From positions 1 to 8,765 of the forward strand of contig CAYXHZ010000095.1 in NCBI GenBank assembly GCA_964465065.1: a stretch of 8,765 nt of DNA, given 5' to 3'. The notes under the pieces were generated by a model that worked only from the letters and a program-made list of their open reading frames with translations, did no database searches and was not told the origin of the DNA. This DNA comes from CAYMND01 sp964465065 (GTDB taxonomy: Bacteria > Acidobacteriota > Aminicenantia > UBA2199). The position numbers and the translations under genes are program-made. Shown here one piece after another: positions 1-6,387 of this stretch; the stretch's first letter is position 1; each line of letters begins with the position of its first letter.

Positions 1-104
1 AGCCCCGCCCCAACCCTAAACCGTGACGTTGTGGCGCACCGTCCCCGGTGATCATCAACGAGTCCCGAATACCACCATTCTCAAACGATCTACAGAAAGC
101 ATAC

Positions 105-671
105 TCACAGGAAAAACGAAACGATGAAGGTGCCCCACCAGATCAGCACATAGCTCATGCTTTGCCCCAGGGTTTTGGCTCGTTGAAAGATATAGACTGG
201 CACCAGCCACAGCCATCCCTTGAACTTGTTCGTATCCCAGCCTGCTTTTTTCAGTGACCGTTCATCCAGCCAGCAGAGAAATATGTTGAGAAACAGGGTT
301 ACGGCCCAGTATCGGTTTTCAGCCAGGGCCACAGCCGCTTCAAGTGTCTCGCCGTGGCGGGCGATAACCAGAAAATACTCGAGAAACGACCCGATGATGG
401 GCGCAAAAGCCAGGGTCCAGACGATGGAGTTGTTCACCGCCCGACCACTGAGAGGCGGCGGCCCCGAACGATCCAGATGTGTACCTAGAACCGTCTGGGA
501 AAGTTCCTGCCAATCATTGAAACCAGCTGACCATACCAGGGTCTTGGCATCCAGAATCCCTTTGCGAATCAGCTCAATCATCTCTATGACCGTCTTGGGC
601 CCCAGGCGCTGTCCCTTCTCACTGTAGTACCAGTCATGTCCTTCACAGTTCGTTGTTTGTTGCTGATCCAT
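105..671 (-). CDS. GYF_2 (DUF4339) domain protein with four membrane helices
   Basis: The 188-residue product opens with a GYF_2/DUF4339-like module at about residues 13-60. It shows the hallmark pattern WYY (14-16), a central LGP (23-25), and W47 followed by W54 in the segment VWSAGFNDWQEL. In known proteins this fold binds proline-rich peptides or acts as an adaptor, often tethered to membrane segments. The rest is hydrophobic, with likely helices near residues 83-104, 120-135, 151-164 and 172-188; the last runs to the C-terminus. A short proline run (PPP, 71-73) links the two parts. No signal peptide is seen. The ATG start is supported by AAGGAG 7 nt upstream (complement of 679-684). It lies 92 nt downstream of the AAA+ ATPase gene on the same strand with no convincing terminator between, so it is probably the last gene of that transcript. 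Its function is unknown; a membrane adaptor for the ATPase is only inference. Confidence 0.85.
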   Translation of the reverse strand: MDQQQTTNCEGHDWYYSEKGQRLGPKTVIEMIELIRKGILDAKTLVWSAGFNDWQELSQTVLGTHLDRSGPPPLSGRAVNNSIVWTLAFAPIIGSFLEYFLVIARHGETLEAAVALAENRYWAVTLFLNIFLCWLDERSLKKAGWDTNKFKGWLWLVPVYIFQRAKTLGQSMSYVLIWWGTFIVSFFL

Positions 672-763
672 TTCTTGACTCCTTCATTTTTTTACTCTTA
701 CTTTCCCTAAGTCTGACACAGCTGCTGTCGAAAAAACCCATGGTGGTCCCCATAAGTGCCCTA

Positions 764-2431
764 TCAGACAAATCCGATCTTTCGCTGCGTCCGTTCCGCT
801 TTGAAGTGAATCTCTTCCTGGAGCAGCGGCTTGAGCGTATTCAGAGTCGGTGTGAAGTTGTGCAGGGCCGCTTCCAGTAAACTGCGGCGGGCCACGTTCT
901 CGATCTGGGCCCCGGTCAGGTCGTAACCGGCCAGTCGCTGACAGAGACCGGCGGACAGGCCCGGCATCTTGTCCTGCCAGATGAGGGCCCGGGCCTGACG
1001 GTCCGGCGGACGAAACTCCAGCTTGAACAGGAAGCGTCGGGAGAAGGCGTCGTCCAGGTTGTGAATCAGGTTGGTGGTGGCCAGGAAAATTCCTTCGAAC
1101 CGCTCCAACTCTTCCAGCAGGATGTTCTGCATGGTGTTGTTCATCTGATCCACACTGTCCTTGACTGGTATTCGCTGGCTCAACAGGGCGTCGGCCTCGT
1201 TGAAGAGCAGAATGGGCTGGTGACGGCCGGCCTTGCAGGCCCGGCGGTAGTCATCGAAGATCTGGCGCATGTTCTTCTCGCTGTTGCCCACCCAGCAGTC
1301 GCGAATGGCCGAGATATCCACCTGCAGAAGATCCCTCCTGCTGGCATGGGCCAGGGCATGAGCCGAAGCCGTCTTGCCCGTACCGGGGGCTCCGTGAAAA
1401 ATGGCCGCCATCCCGGTGGGAAATCCGGCCTCTTTCAGGCGCCGGACGGTGCGGCGAAACTGCCCGTGTGACAGGGTGGCCGTCAGATCGTCCAGTGACG
1501 CTTTCAATTCACTGTCCAGATGCAGAACCTTTTTCAGCCCACGGTGAGCGTGACGGGTCAGGAAAGGTGAATTGATCCGGTAAAGCCCCCTGATCTTTCT
1601 TTCCACGGGGAAGAGGATTTCCATGCTGCGGTCGGACAGACAGAAGCCCGGATCATGGCGGATTCCGCCCTCGTCGTATATTCTCAGTACTTTATCCTTG
1701 AGGATGCGCATGCTACCGTCCATGGTCCTGCGGATGAACCGGGCCCGGGCGGCCAGGCCGGCATGAATCTTATGGGCAAAACTGCTGAACTCCTCGCTGG
1801 CGTTGCCGGCAATATGCACTTCGATGGCCGAGAACAGCATCATCTGTTCACAGGACGGATAACCGTTGCCCAGGGACCACAGCTTCGACCCCGGCGGCAC
1901 TCGCCGCCAGAGACGCTCGAATTCGAAGAAGAGCTTGTGCTCGGTGATTTTCTCTTCACTGCGGCTCTCGATCAGGGACACCGCCAGCTGGGTGACTGAA
2001 TAGACATCGGAAAAATCTGTGTCATCGAAGGGATCCCTGCCCGAGACGATGGTGGTGAAGATTCCCTGGTCAACCTGCATGGAGGGATTGATGGGGTTTC
2101 GCCCGCCATGGCGGTCGCTCTCGAAGACCAGCAGGTTGCGTTTTTCCAGCTTGACCGCATGCTGCAGGTAGCGCGAGTACTCCTTCTGATTCATTTCGTA
2201 ATGGTTGCGAATTTCCATCAGGTCGATGCCGCGACTGTATTCGACGTTATGGGCCAGTACGATGAGAAAGAGCGCCGCTTCTTCGCGGCTGAGGTCCATT
2301 GCCTCCATGACCCGGTCCATGTCCTGGTCCCGAGTCAGATGGAGAATAAAATCGCTGTCCCGGGTCCGATCGATGAGTTCCATGCAGGGATGTTCACTTC
2401 GGGATTCAAGATCTTGTTTTTCGTTTTCCAT
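764..2431 (-). CDS. AAA+ family ATPase with uncharacterised N-terminal half
   Basis: The 555-residue protein has its AAA+ module in the C-terminal half. Walker A is GAPGTGKT (347-354). Walker B is ILLFNEAD (407-414), where asparagine 411 stands at the usual first acidic position while the catalytic glutamate 412 is kept. Sensor 1 is ATTN (451-454) and the arginine finger region is SRRF (464-467). The Walker B asparagine also occurs, as I recall, in a group of bacterial AAA proteins of unknown role and need not mean inactivity. Residues 1-330 match no domain I know; they are rich in charged helical stretches and are probably the substrate or partner module. No transmembrane segment is visible, so a cytoplasmic remodelling ATPase is likely. 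The ATG start has only a G-run immediately upstream and lies inside a small inverted repeat (2431-2452). The gene follows the WYL regulator by 54 nt and precedes the GYF_2 gene, suggesting one operon. Confidence 0.9.
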   Translation of the reverse strand: MENEKQDLESRSEHPCMELIDRTRDSDFILHLTRDQDMDRVMEAMDLSREEAALFLIVLAHNVEYSRGIDLMEIRNHYEMNQKEYSRYLQHAVKLEKRNLLVFESDRHGGRNPINPSMQVDQGIFTTIVSGRDPFDDTDFSDVYSVTQLAVSLIESRSEEKITEHKLFFEFERLWRRVPPGSKLWSLGNGYPSCEQMMLFSAIEVHIAGNASEEFSSFAHKIHAGLAARARFIRRTMDGSMRILKDKVLRIYDEGGIRHDPGFCLSDRSMEILFPVERKIRGLYRINSPFLTRHAHRGLKKVLHLDSELKASLDDLTATLSHGQFRRTVRRLKEAGFPTGMAAIFHGAPGTGKTASAHALAHASRRDLLQVDISAIRDCWVGNSEKNMRQIFDDYRRACKAGRHQPILLFNEADALLSQRIPVKDSVDQMNNTMQNILLEELERFEGIFLATTNLIHNLDDAFSRRFLFKLEFRPPDRQARALIWQDKMPGLSAGLCQRLAGYDLTGAQIENVARRSLLEAALHNFTPTLNTLKPLLQEEIHFKAERTQRKIGFV

Positions 2432-2452
2432 ACCCCCAGTTTATCCGGGGTA
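2431..2452. promoter_or_regulatory. Inverted repeat over the AAA+ ATPase start codon
   Basis: TACCCC at 2431-2436 and GGGGTA at 2447-2452 are perfect 6-bp complementary arms separated by 10 nt. On the minus-strand mRNA the downstream arm includes the G-run before the ATG and the first base of the ATG itself, so folding would hide the start. A role as translational control hairpin or operator is inference, and a repeat this short can arise by chance. Confidence 0.25.
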
Positions 2453-2485
2453 CACCTTCATATCGTGATAGACCGAAAAAAAAGT

Positions 2486-3502
2486 TTATGACGGCGTCCG
2501 GGTCAGCCTCGACAACCCGTTCTGCAGAATCTTCAAGATTTCCGTGCGCAGTTCTTCCGGCTCGATGATCTCCACTTCGTCGATATAGCGCAGCACCTCC
2601 CCGATGAGTTCCCGGTTGACGGTGGAGGGAAAACTGATTTCAATACGTCCGTCAGTCATGGGTTCGCTCACCGTCTGCTGCGGATGAAAGACGACGGTGC
2701 GGATGTATCGGGACAGGGAGGCGGAAAACCGCAGGTGGATGGTCTGCACCGGCTTGTTTTCGTCGGTGACGAATATGCCGAAGGTCCGATCGATGGTCTC
2801 CTGAAGCTCTTTTTCATCTATGTCCCGTTCTCTCCGCTCTCCCCCGGTGACGTCGCGGATGCGGGACAAGGAGTAGGTACGCAGCTTGTCCCGGTTGCGG
2901 GCCAGCAGGTACCAGTTGCTCTTGTAGAAAAGCAGGTGCAGAGGCATGACGGTCATTTGCACCGGATGCTGGCCTTCGCCGAAGACGGGGCAATAGGTCA
3001 GCCGGGCCTGACGGGATTCCAGCAGCAGGGCGATCAACCGGTTGAGAACGCCGTTCTCCTCGAGCCGGTAGAAACCGCTGCCCTTGAAGGAGACGAGGCG
3101 GGAAACGGCCTGCACATCGGCCTTGCTGTTCACCGGCAGGATCTTTTGGAACAGGGAATCCAGCAGTCTCCTGGAGTCCTGGTCGCGGATCAGTTCCTTG
3201 GCGATGGCCATCAGTAAAAGTTCATCCTCCTCGATCCACACCAGTGGCATCTCGAAGCGGCCTTCACTCTCGTCCAGGCGGTAACCGTGTTTCTTCCCGT
3301 TGTCAAACCGGACGTGGACGATGGGCGCCCCGAGGCGATCGCGCATGAAGGCCAGATCCCGAAAGAACTGGGCCTCCTCGATCTCGAATTTATTCAGGTA
3401 ATCCGCCTTCGTCGGCGGTGTCTTTCGGTTCCGGACCTGATCGATGAACCAGATGTAGCGGGAGAAGGTCAGTTTCTTGGTGGAGGGTTCTTTTTTGCTC
3501 AT
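2486..3502 (-). CDS. WYL-domain transcriptional regulator
   Basis: This is a cytoplasmic one-component regulator of the WYL family, which bind DNA through an N-terminal winged helix and sense a ligand, often nucleic acid or nucleotide, through the WYL domain. Numbering from the chosen start, the DNA-binding part lies near residues 10-80 and begins RYIWFIDQVRNRK. The WYL domain is at about 150-220 with the signature NWYLLARNRDKLRTYSLSRI. A WCX-type C-terminal extension follows at about 250-330. A longer reading from ATG 3571 adds 23 residues rich in Cys and hydrophobics that do not resemble the family; family N-termini usually begin shortly before the helix seen here, so I chose the ATG at 3502, although neither start has a well-spaced ribosome site. 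The gene sits 54 nt ahead of the AAA+ ATPase gene, so it probably controls this cluster. WYL regulators commonly accompany defence loci. Confidence 0.88.
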   Translation of the reverse strand: MSKKEPSTKKLTFSRYIWFIDQVRNRKTPPTKADYLNKFEIEEAQFFRDLAFMRDRLGAPIVHVRFDNGKKHGYRLDESEGRFEMPLVWIEEDELLLMAIAKELIRDQDSRRLLDSLFQKILPVNSKADVQAVSRLVSFKGSGFYRLEENGVLNRLIALLLESRQARLTYCPVFGEGQHPVQMTVMPLHLLFYKSNWYLLARNRDKLRTYSLSRIRDVTGGERRERDIDEKELQETIDRTFGIFVTDENKPVQTIHLRFSASLSRYIRTVVFHPQQTVSEPMTDGRIEISFPSTVNRELIGEVLRYIDEVEIIEPEELRTEILKILQNGLSRLTRTPS

Positions 3503-3546
3503 GCAAAATTGTAACACCATCCGTGTTTCGCAAACAAGATATAACG

Positions 3547-3587
3547 ACGGTCCGGAGCAAACGTTTTCCATCCCTCCCCCGGACCGT
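3547..3587. promoter_or_regulatory. Perfect 9-bp inverted repeat upstream of the WYL gene
   Basis: ACGGTCCGG at 3547-3555 and CCGGACCGT at 3579-3587 are exact reverse complements with a 23-nt spacer. They lie between the membrane-protein stop (3596) and the WYL start chosen here (3502), and the spacer contains the alternative ATG at 3571. No T-run follows on the minus strand, so it is a poor intrinsic terminator for the leftward genes. The position fits an autoregulatory operator for the WYL protein or an mRNA hairpin; this is inference. Confidence 0.45.
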
Positions 3588-3595
3588 TTCCTCCC

Positions 3596-4090
3596 CTAAC
3601 CGAACATCTTTTGGAGATTCTGGGCCGCCGAATCGATGGCGCTGCCGACCAGGTACCAGACCAGACAGAAGACGACGGTGACGAAGATTCCCCCGACCAT
3701 CAGGTTTTTCCTTCCCTTTTTGGCCCGCATGTGAAAGTAGGCCGGGTAGACGAAAATCCAGAGCAGAGCCATGCCGAAAAATATGGCCACGGGCGAAGAC
3801 TCTTTCTTTCCGCTCTTGCCGAATTCCAGGCGGGAGGCTTCGAGAGCGGCAATGACCGCGGTAGCCAGGATGGTCCCCATTCCCAGGAGACTCAGGCTCG
3901 AGGCCGGTCCGTCGATCAGGCGCATGCTGCCGACCCAGAAGTACATCAACAGGGCGGAAACGAACGGCACGATCAGAAGCAGGTAGCCGAATGTCTCGTC
4001 CACGGGGACCGCAGCCGCCGGCTCCGCGGCCAACTTCCGACGCTCTTCCTCATAGATGGCACGACGCTCATCAGGACTCAGATTGTTCAT
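3596..4090 (-). CDS. Small four-helix membrane protein, function unknown
   Basis: I do not recognise the family of this 164-residue protein. Its N-terminus is a charged, probably helical cytoplasmic segment (residues 1-20, containing ERRAIYEEERRKL), then an alanine/proline linker. Four likely transmembrane helices follow near residues 34-54, 64-85, 100-119 and 130-150, with a short positively charged loop (MRAKKGRK, 121-128) between the last two that should face the cytoplasm. There are no obvious catalytic residues. The ATG has an excellent AAGGAGG site 6 nt upstream (complement of 4097-4103), so this is a real, well-translated gene and the first of the leftward block. The GYF_2 protein at the other end of the block is also a four-helix membrane protein, and the two may be membrane partners of the AAA+ ATPase; that link rests only on gene order. 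Confidence 0.8.
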   Translation of the reverse strand: MNNLSPDERRAIYEEERRKLAAEPAAAVPVDETFGYLLLIVPFVSALLMYFWVGSMRLIDGPASSLSLLGMGTILATAVIAALEASRLEFGKSGKKESSPVAIFFGMALLWIFVYPAYFHMRAKKGRKNLMVGGIFVTVVFCLVWYLVGSAIDSAAQNLQKMFG

Positions 4091-4251
4091 GGTATTCCTC
4101 CTTTACATCACAACTCGTCAGCATAACCCAATCGCTATGTCATATCAGGATAGAGTCGAAAGTTCCCGAAAAAACTGTACGATCAATGCCCTCTACCAGC
4201 AAATGATCGAGTGCCCGGCGCATACTGGCAGATGGAAATAAAGGAGGCAGG
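4091..4251. promoter_or_regulatory. Divergent intergenic region with two ribosome sites
   Basis: This 161-bp gap separates two divergently read genes, so it should carry promoters in both directions. It holds AAGGAGG for the rightward gene at 4241-4247 and the complement of AAGGAGG for the leftward gene at 4097-4103. I looked for -35/-10 pairs on both strands and found only weak matches, so I place no specific promoter. An imperfect direct repeat (GATCAATGCCC near 4182 and GATCGAGTGCCC near 4205) is present but may be chance. Confidence 0.5.
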
Positions 4252-5070
4252 ATGGAAACTGGAAAATACCTGATTCAAAAACAGATCCTTTGGGCGCAGA
4301 GAAACCGGATACCGCTTCGGTCAAGGTACGAATTTTCTCGAAGCGAGCCCCATTACACGGTCAATTTGGAGGATAATTTCTTGCGGGTTCCGGAGAGGCT
4401 GCTGCGTGATGAAACCGCCCTGAACACCGGCAAAACGGCCGGGGAATTACAAACCATCCATTCGCCCCGGGTCCTGGCGTACAACGTATTCGATTATTGG
4501 AACCGCAAGGGAGAATACGAGCCCGTCATGAACGCCCTGGAACTGTCGGGTCTGAAGTTCCGGACCATCGAGCTCAACGACGAAACCGGGAGCCGGGAGG
4601 ATCACGGCACGTTTTCCGCCGAATTGACCATCCGGACCCAAGAAGGCTTTGTCGCCGTCATCAACGGCACCTTTGCCAAACCGTCCTTTGAAGAGTACGA
4701 ACCATGCGGTCTGGAAGAGGAGTATATCGAGGACTACCCATTCCGGCCGGACTTTCCTCACATTGTCAATCTGGCCCGGGAAAATTCACCCTGCAACGTC
4801 ATGTTCGGCGGACTGGACGGCCCCGGACTCATTCGGAAGGTCCTGGAACTGTACCGGGAGACGACGGACAAGGAATCCTTCATGCTGATCCATCTCCACG
4901 ACCACTCGCTGCGGATCGATCAGGAAATCAACTGGCTCGAACAGGCTCTCAGCGCCGACGGTGTGACCTTCAAGGCCATGTCCTGGCAACAGTTGTTCAT
5001 GAACCTCAAGATGTCGACCGGAAAAGACGACCGGGACTACCTGGATTACATCATGGACCGCTATTTCTGA
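4252..5070 (+). CDS. Uncharacterised protein, weakly similar to PGN_0703-like PD-(D/E)XK proteins
   Basis: The 272-residue soluble protein starts at ATG 4252 behind AAGGAGG (4241-4247). I do not recognise it firmly. The segment HSPRVLAYNVFDYW (70-83) followed about 40 residues later by AELTI (123-127) and FVAVINGTFAKPSF (133-146) recalls the layout of PGN_0703-like putative restriction endonucleases, where a conserved Asn-Phe segment precedes D...E-x-K. If that alignment from memory is right, the E and K positions are Asn138 and Thr140 here, so the protein would be catalytically dead. The C-terminal half (165-272) contains HLHDHS (214-219), which could bind metal but has no known signature context. 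It is the only real gene on the plus strand, diverges from the left block, and its last 10 bases overlap the end of the convergent metallo-nuclease gene. Alternatives include an unrelated conserved hypothetical protein. Confidence 0.7.
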   Translation: METGKYLIQKQILWAQRNRIPLRSRYEFSRSEPHYTVNLEDNFLRVPERLLRDETALNTGKTAGELQTIHSPRVLAYNVFDYWNRKGEYEPVMNALELSGLKFRTIELNDETGSREDHGTFSAELTIRTQEGFVAVINGTFAKPSFEEYEPCGLEEEYIEDYPFRPDFPHIVNLARENSPCNVMFGGLDGPGLIRKVLELYRETTDKESFMLIHLHDHSLRIDQEINWLEQALSADGVTFKAMSWQQLFMNLKMSTGKDDRDYLDYIMDRYF

Positions 5071-6383
5071 ACTTCCGCCTCCAGGTTCACCGCCCGGTGG
5101 TCCTGCAGCCGCAGCACCTTAACGTCCCTGAAAATGCGCTCGTATAGATCCGCCCCGAAGGTGTGAATGGGCACCAGCAGCCGGGGGCGCAGCAGGTCCA
5201 CCATGCGCTTCAGAGCGGCATGATCGGCGTGTCCGCCGGTGTGAATCTCCCGCAGAGTCATGCCCCTTCCCGTAAGGTATTCCAGAAAGGAACGGGTTCT
5301 GTCGTCTGCCTGGTAACCGGACCACATGGAGTAGATGAGAGAACCTCCGTCAAGGTTGCTGATCCGATCCAAGTCCGTTTTCATACCGGGTCGCACCAGC
5401 ATGACGGTATCCATGAATCGGGCGTCGATCTCCTCCTTGCGGATCTTGAATGCCTTGAACCGGTAGAGCAGATCTGTCCTCCCCTTCCGGCTGACCATTC
5501 CCGACAGTCTGTACGGAAAGAAGACCCGGATTTCCGGGTAGGCGGGCGACGGATAAGGAAGTTTGGCACCAAGTCCGGCCAGTTCCTCCAGCAGGGCGGC
5601 GGTGTAGAAGTCGACGGCCAGAGTTTTCCCGGTCCGCTTGCAGGCCCGGTAGATGGAGACCAGGCGGTCGATGTTCTGACTTGATGTATAGATCAGGTTG
5701 ATTCCTTCGCTCTCACGGAAACACGCGACGAATTCCGCTTCGATCTCGCCTTCGCTGCGAGCGCTCTTTTCCTCCCTCCCCACTGAAGTCCCCTCCAGCA
5801 GCAGGCAGTCCACCGGCGGATCCACATGTCGAACGAACCAGTCGAAGACCCGGCTCTTTCGCCCGTGAACGCGGAAATCGCCGCTGTAGAAGAGAGACCG
5901 GCCGCCGGTGCGGATCATGAAGGCGTAGGCGTCGAAGGCCGAATGGTCCATCAGGTAGGGGGTGATTTCGAAATCTCCGAATGAAAAGGGTTTTCCGGAT
6001 TCGAAATGACGCGGATCCGCTACGGACCAATTCCTGTTCATGAAAATCGACGAGATTTCAATGATTTTGCGGCTCCCCCTGCCCAGGTAGACCGGGCAAT
6101 CGGGATGAATGTAGTCCATCAGCCCGTAATGGTCCATATGGGCGTGGGACAGGAGCAGGGCGGTGCTCTTGTCGGGGACAAAGAGCCCGGGAATGTCCGG
6201 CAGGATCCCACGACCGATCAAGTCCTCCGGCGTTGATTTCTGAATTGTCCGTGCATCGAAAGGGCTTTTGTCCGCATTGACCAGCGGCAGGCCGAAGTCC
6301 AGCACCAACCGGCTTTTCCCGGTCCAAACTTCAACGCACGATCCCCCGATTTCATTCGTCCCCCGATGAATCTTAAGGTTCAA
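5061..6383 (-). CDS. Beta-CASP metallo-beta-lactamase nuclease (RNase J/CPSF-like)
   Basis: The 440-residue protein is a full metallo-beta-lactamase fold with inserted beta-CASP domain, the architecture of RNase J, CPSF73 and SNM1 nucleases that cut or trim RNA or DNA with two zinc ions. Visible ligands are HAHMDH (80-85), H147 in DHSAFDAYAF, D169 in SGDF, H385 in GGHADH and H407 in PIHTF; LLLEGT (195-199 region) precedes the beta-CASP part at about 200-375. The opening HRGTNEIGGSCVEV is typical for this subfamily, which fixes the start at TTG 6383; no ATG or GTG lies nearby. A weak AGG (complement of 6391-6393) sits 7 nt upstream. It is shorter than RNase J (about 550 residues) and lacks that enzyme's C-terminal domain. 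It begins only 4 nt after the stop of the PD-(D/E)XK gene, so translation is probably coupled. All catalytic residues seem intact. The substrate is unknown. Confidence 0.93.
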   Translation of the reverse strand: MNLKIHRGTNEIGGSCVEVWTGKSRLVLDFGLPLVNADKSPFDARTIQKSTPEDLIGRGILPDIPGLFVPDKSTALLLSHAHMDHYGLMDYIHPDCPVYLGRGSRKIIEISSIFMNRNWSVADPRHFESGKPFSFGDFEITPYLMDHSAFDAYAFMIRTGGRSLFYSGDFRVHGRKSRVFDWFVRHVDPPVDCLLLEGTSVGREEKSARSEGEIEAEFVACFRESEGINLIYTSSQNIDRLVSIYRACKRTGKTLAVDFYTAALLEELAGLGAKLPYPSPAYPEIRVFFPYRLSGMVSRKGRTDLLYRFKAFKIRKEEIDARFMDTVMLVRPGMKTDLDRISNLDGGSLIYSMWSGYQADDRTRSFLEYLTGRGMTLREIHTGGHADHAALKRMVDLLRPRLLVPIHTFGADLYERIFRDVKVLRLQDHRAVNLEAEVQK

Positions 6384-6387
6384 CCGT

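Noticed and set aside
36..50. Short hairpin (CACCG, 4-nt loop, CGGTG at 37-50) downstream of the GYF_2 gene as a terminator
   Set aside because: The stem is only 5 bp and no T-run follows on the minus strand. The first 104 bases otherwise show no gene I can support on either strand.
717..745. Small palindromic stretch with a nearby A/T-run between the AAA+ and GYF_2 genes as a terminator
   Set aside because: The ACAGC/GCTGT arms are 5 bp around one base, and on the transcribed minus strand the T-run comes before rather than after them, so it does not fit an intrinsic terminator.
2684..3217. 177-codon plus-strand open frame opposite the WYL gene
   Set aside because: The opposite frame encodes a clear WYL domain; this one shows no motif or ribosome site of note.
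3611..4126. 171-codon plus-strand open frame opposite the small membrane protein
   Set aside because: The minus-strand frame has a strong ribosome site and four coherent membrane helices; the plus-strand product is charged low-complexity sequence.
5163..5684. 173-codon plus-strand open frame opposite the metallo-nuclease
   Set aside because: It lies wholly antisense to a strongly supported beta-CASP gene and has no domain signature.
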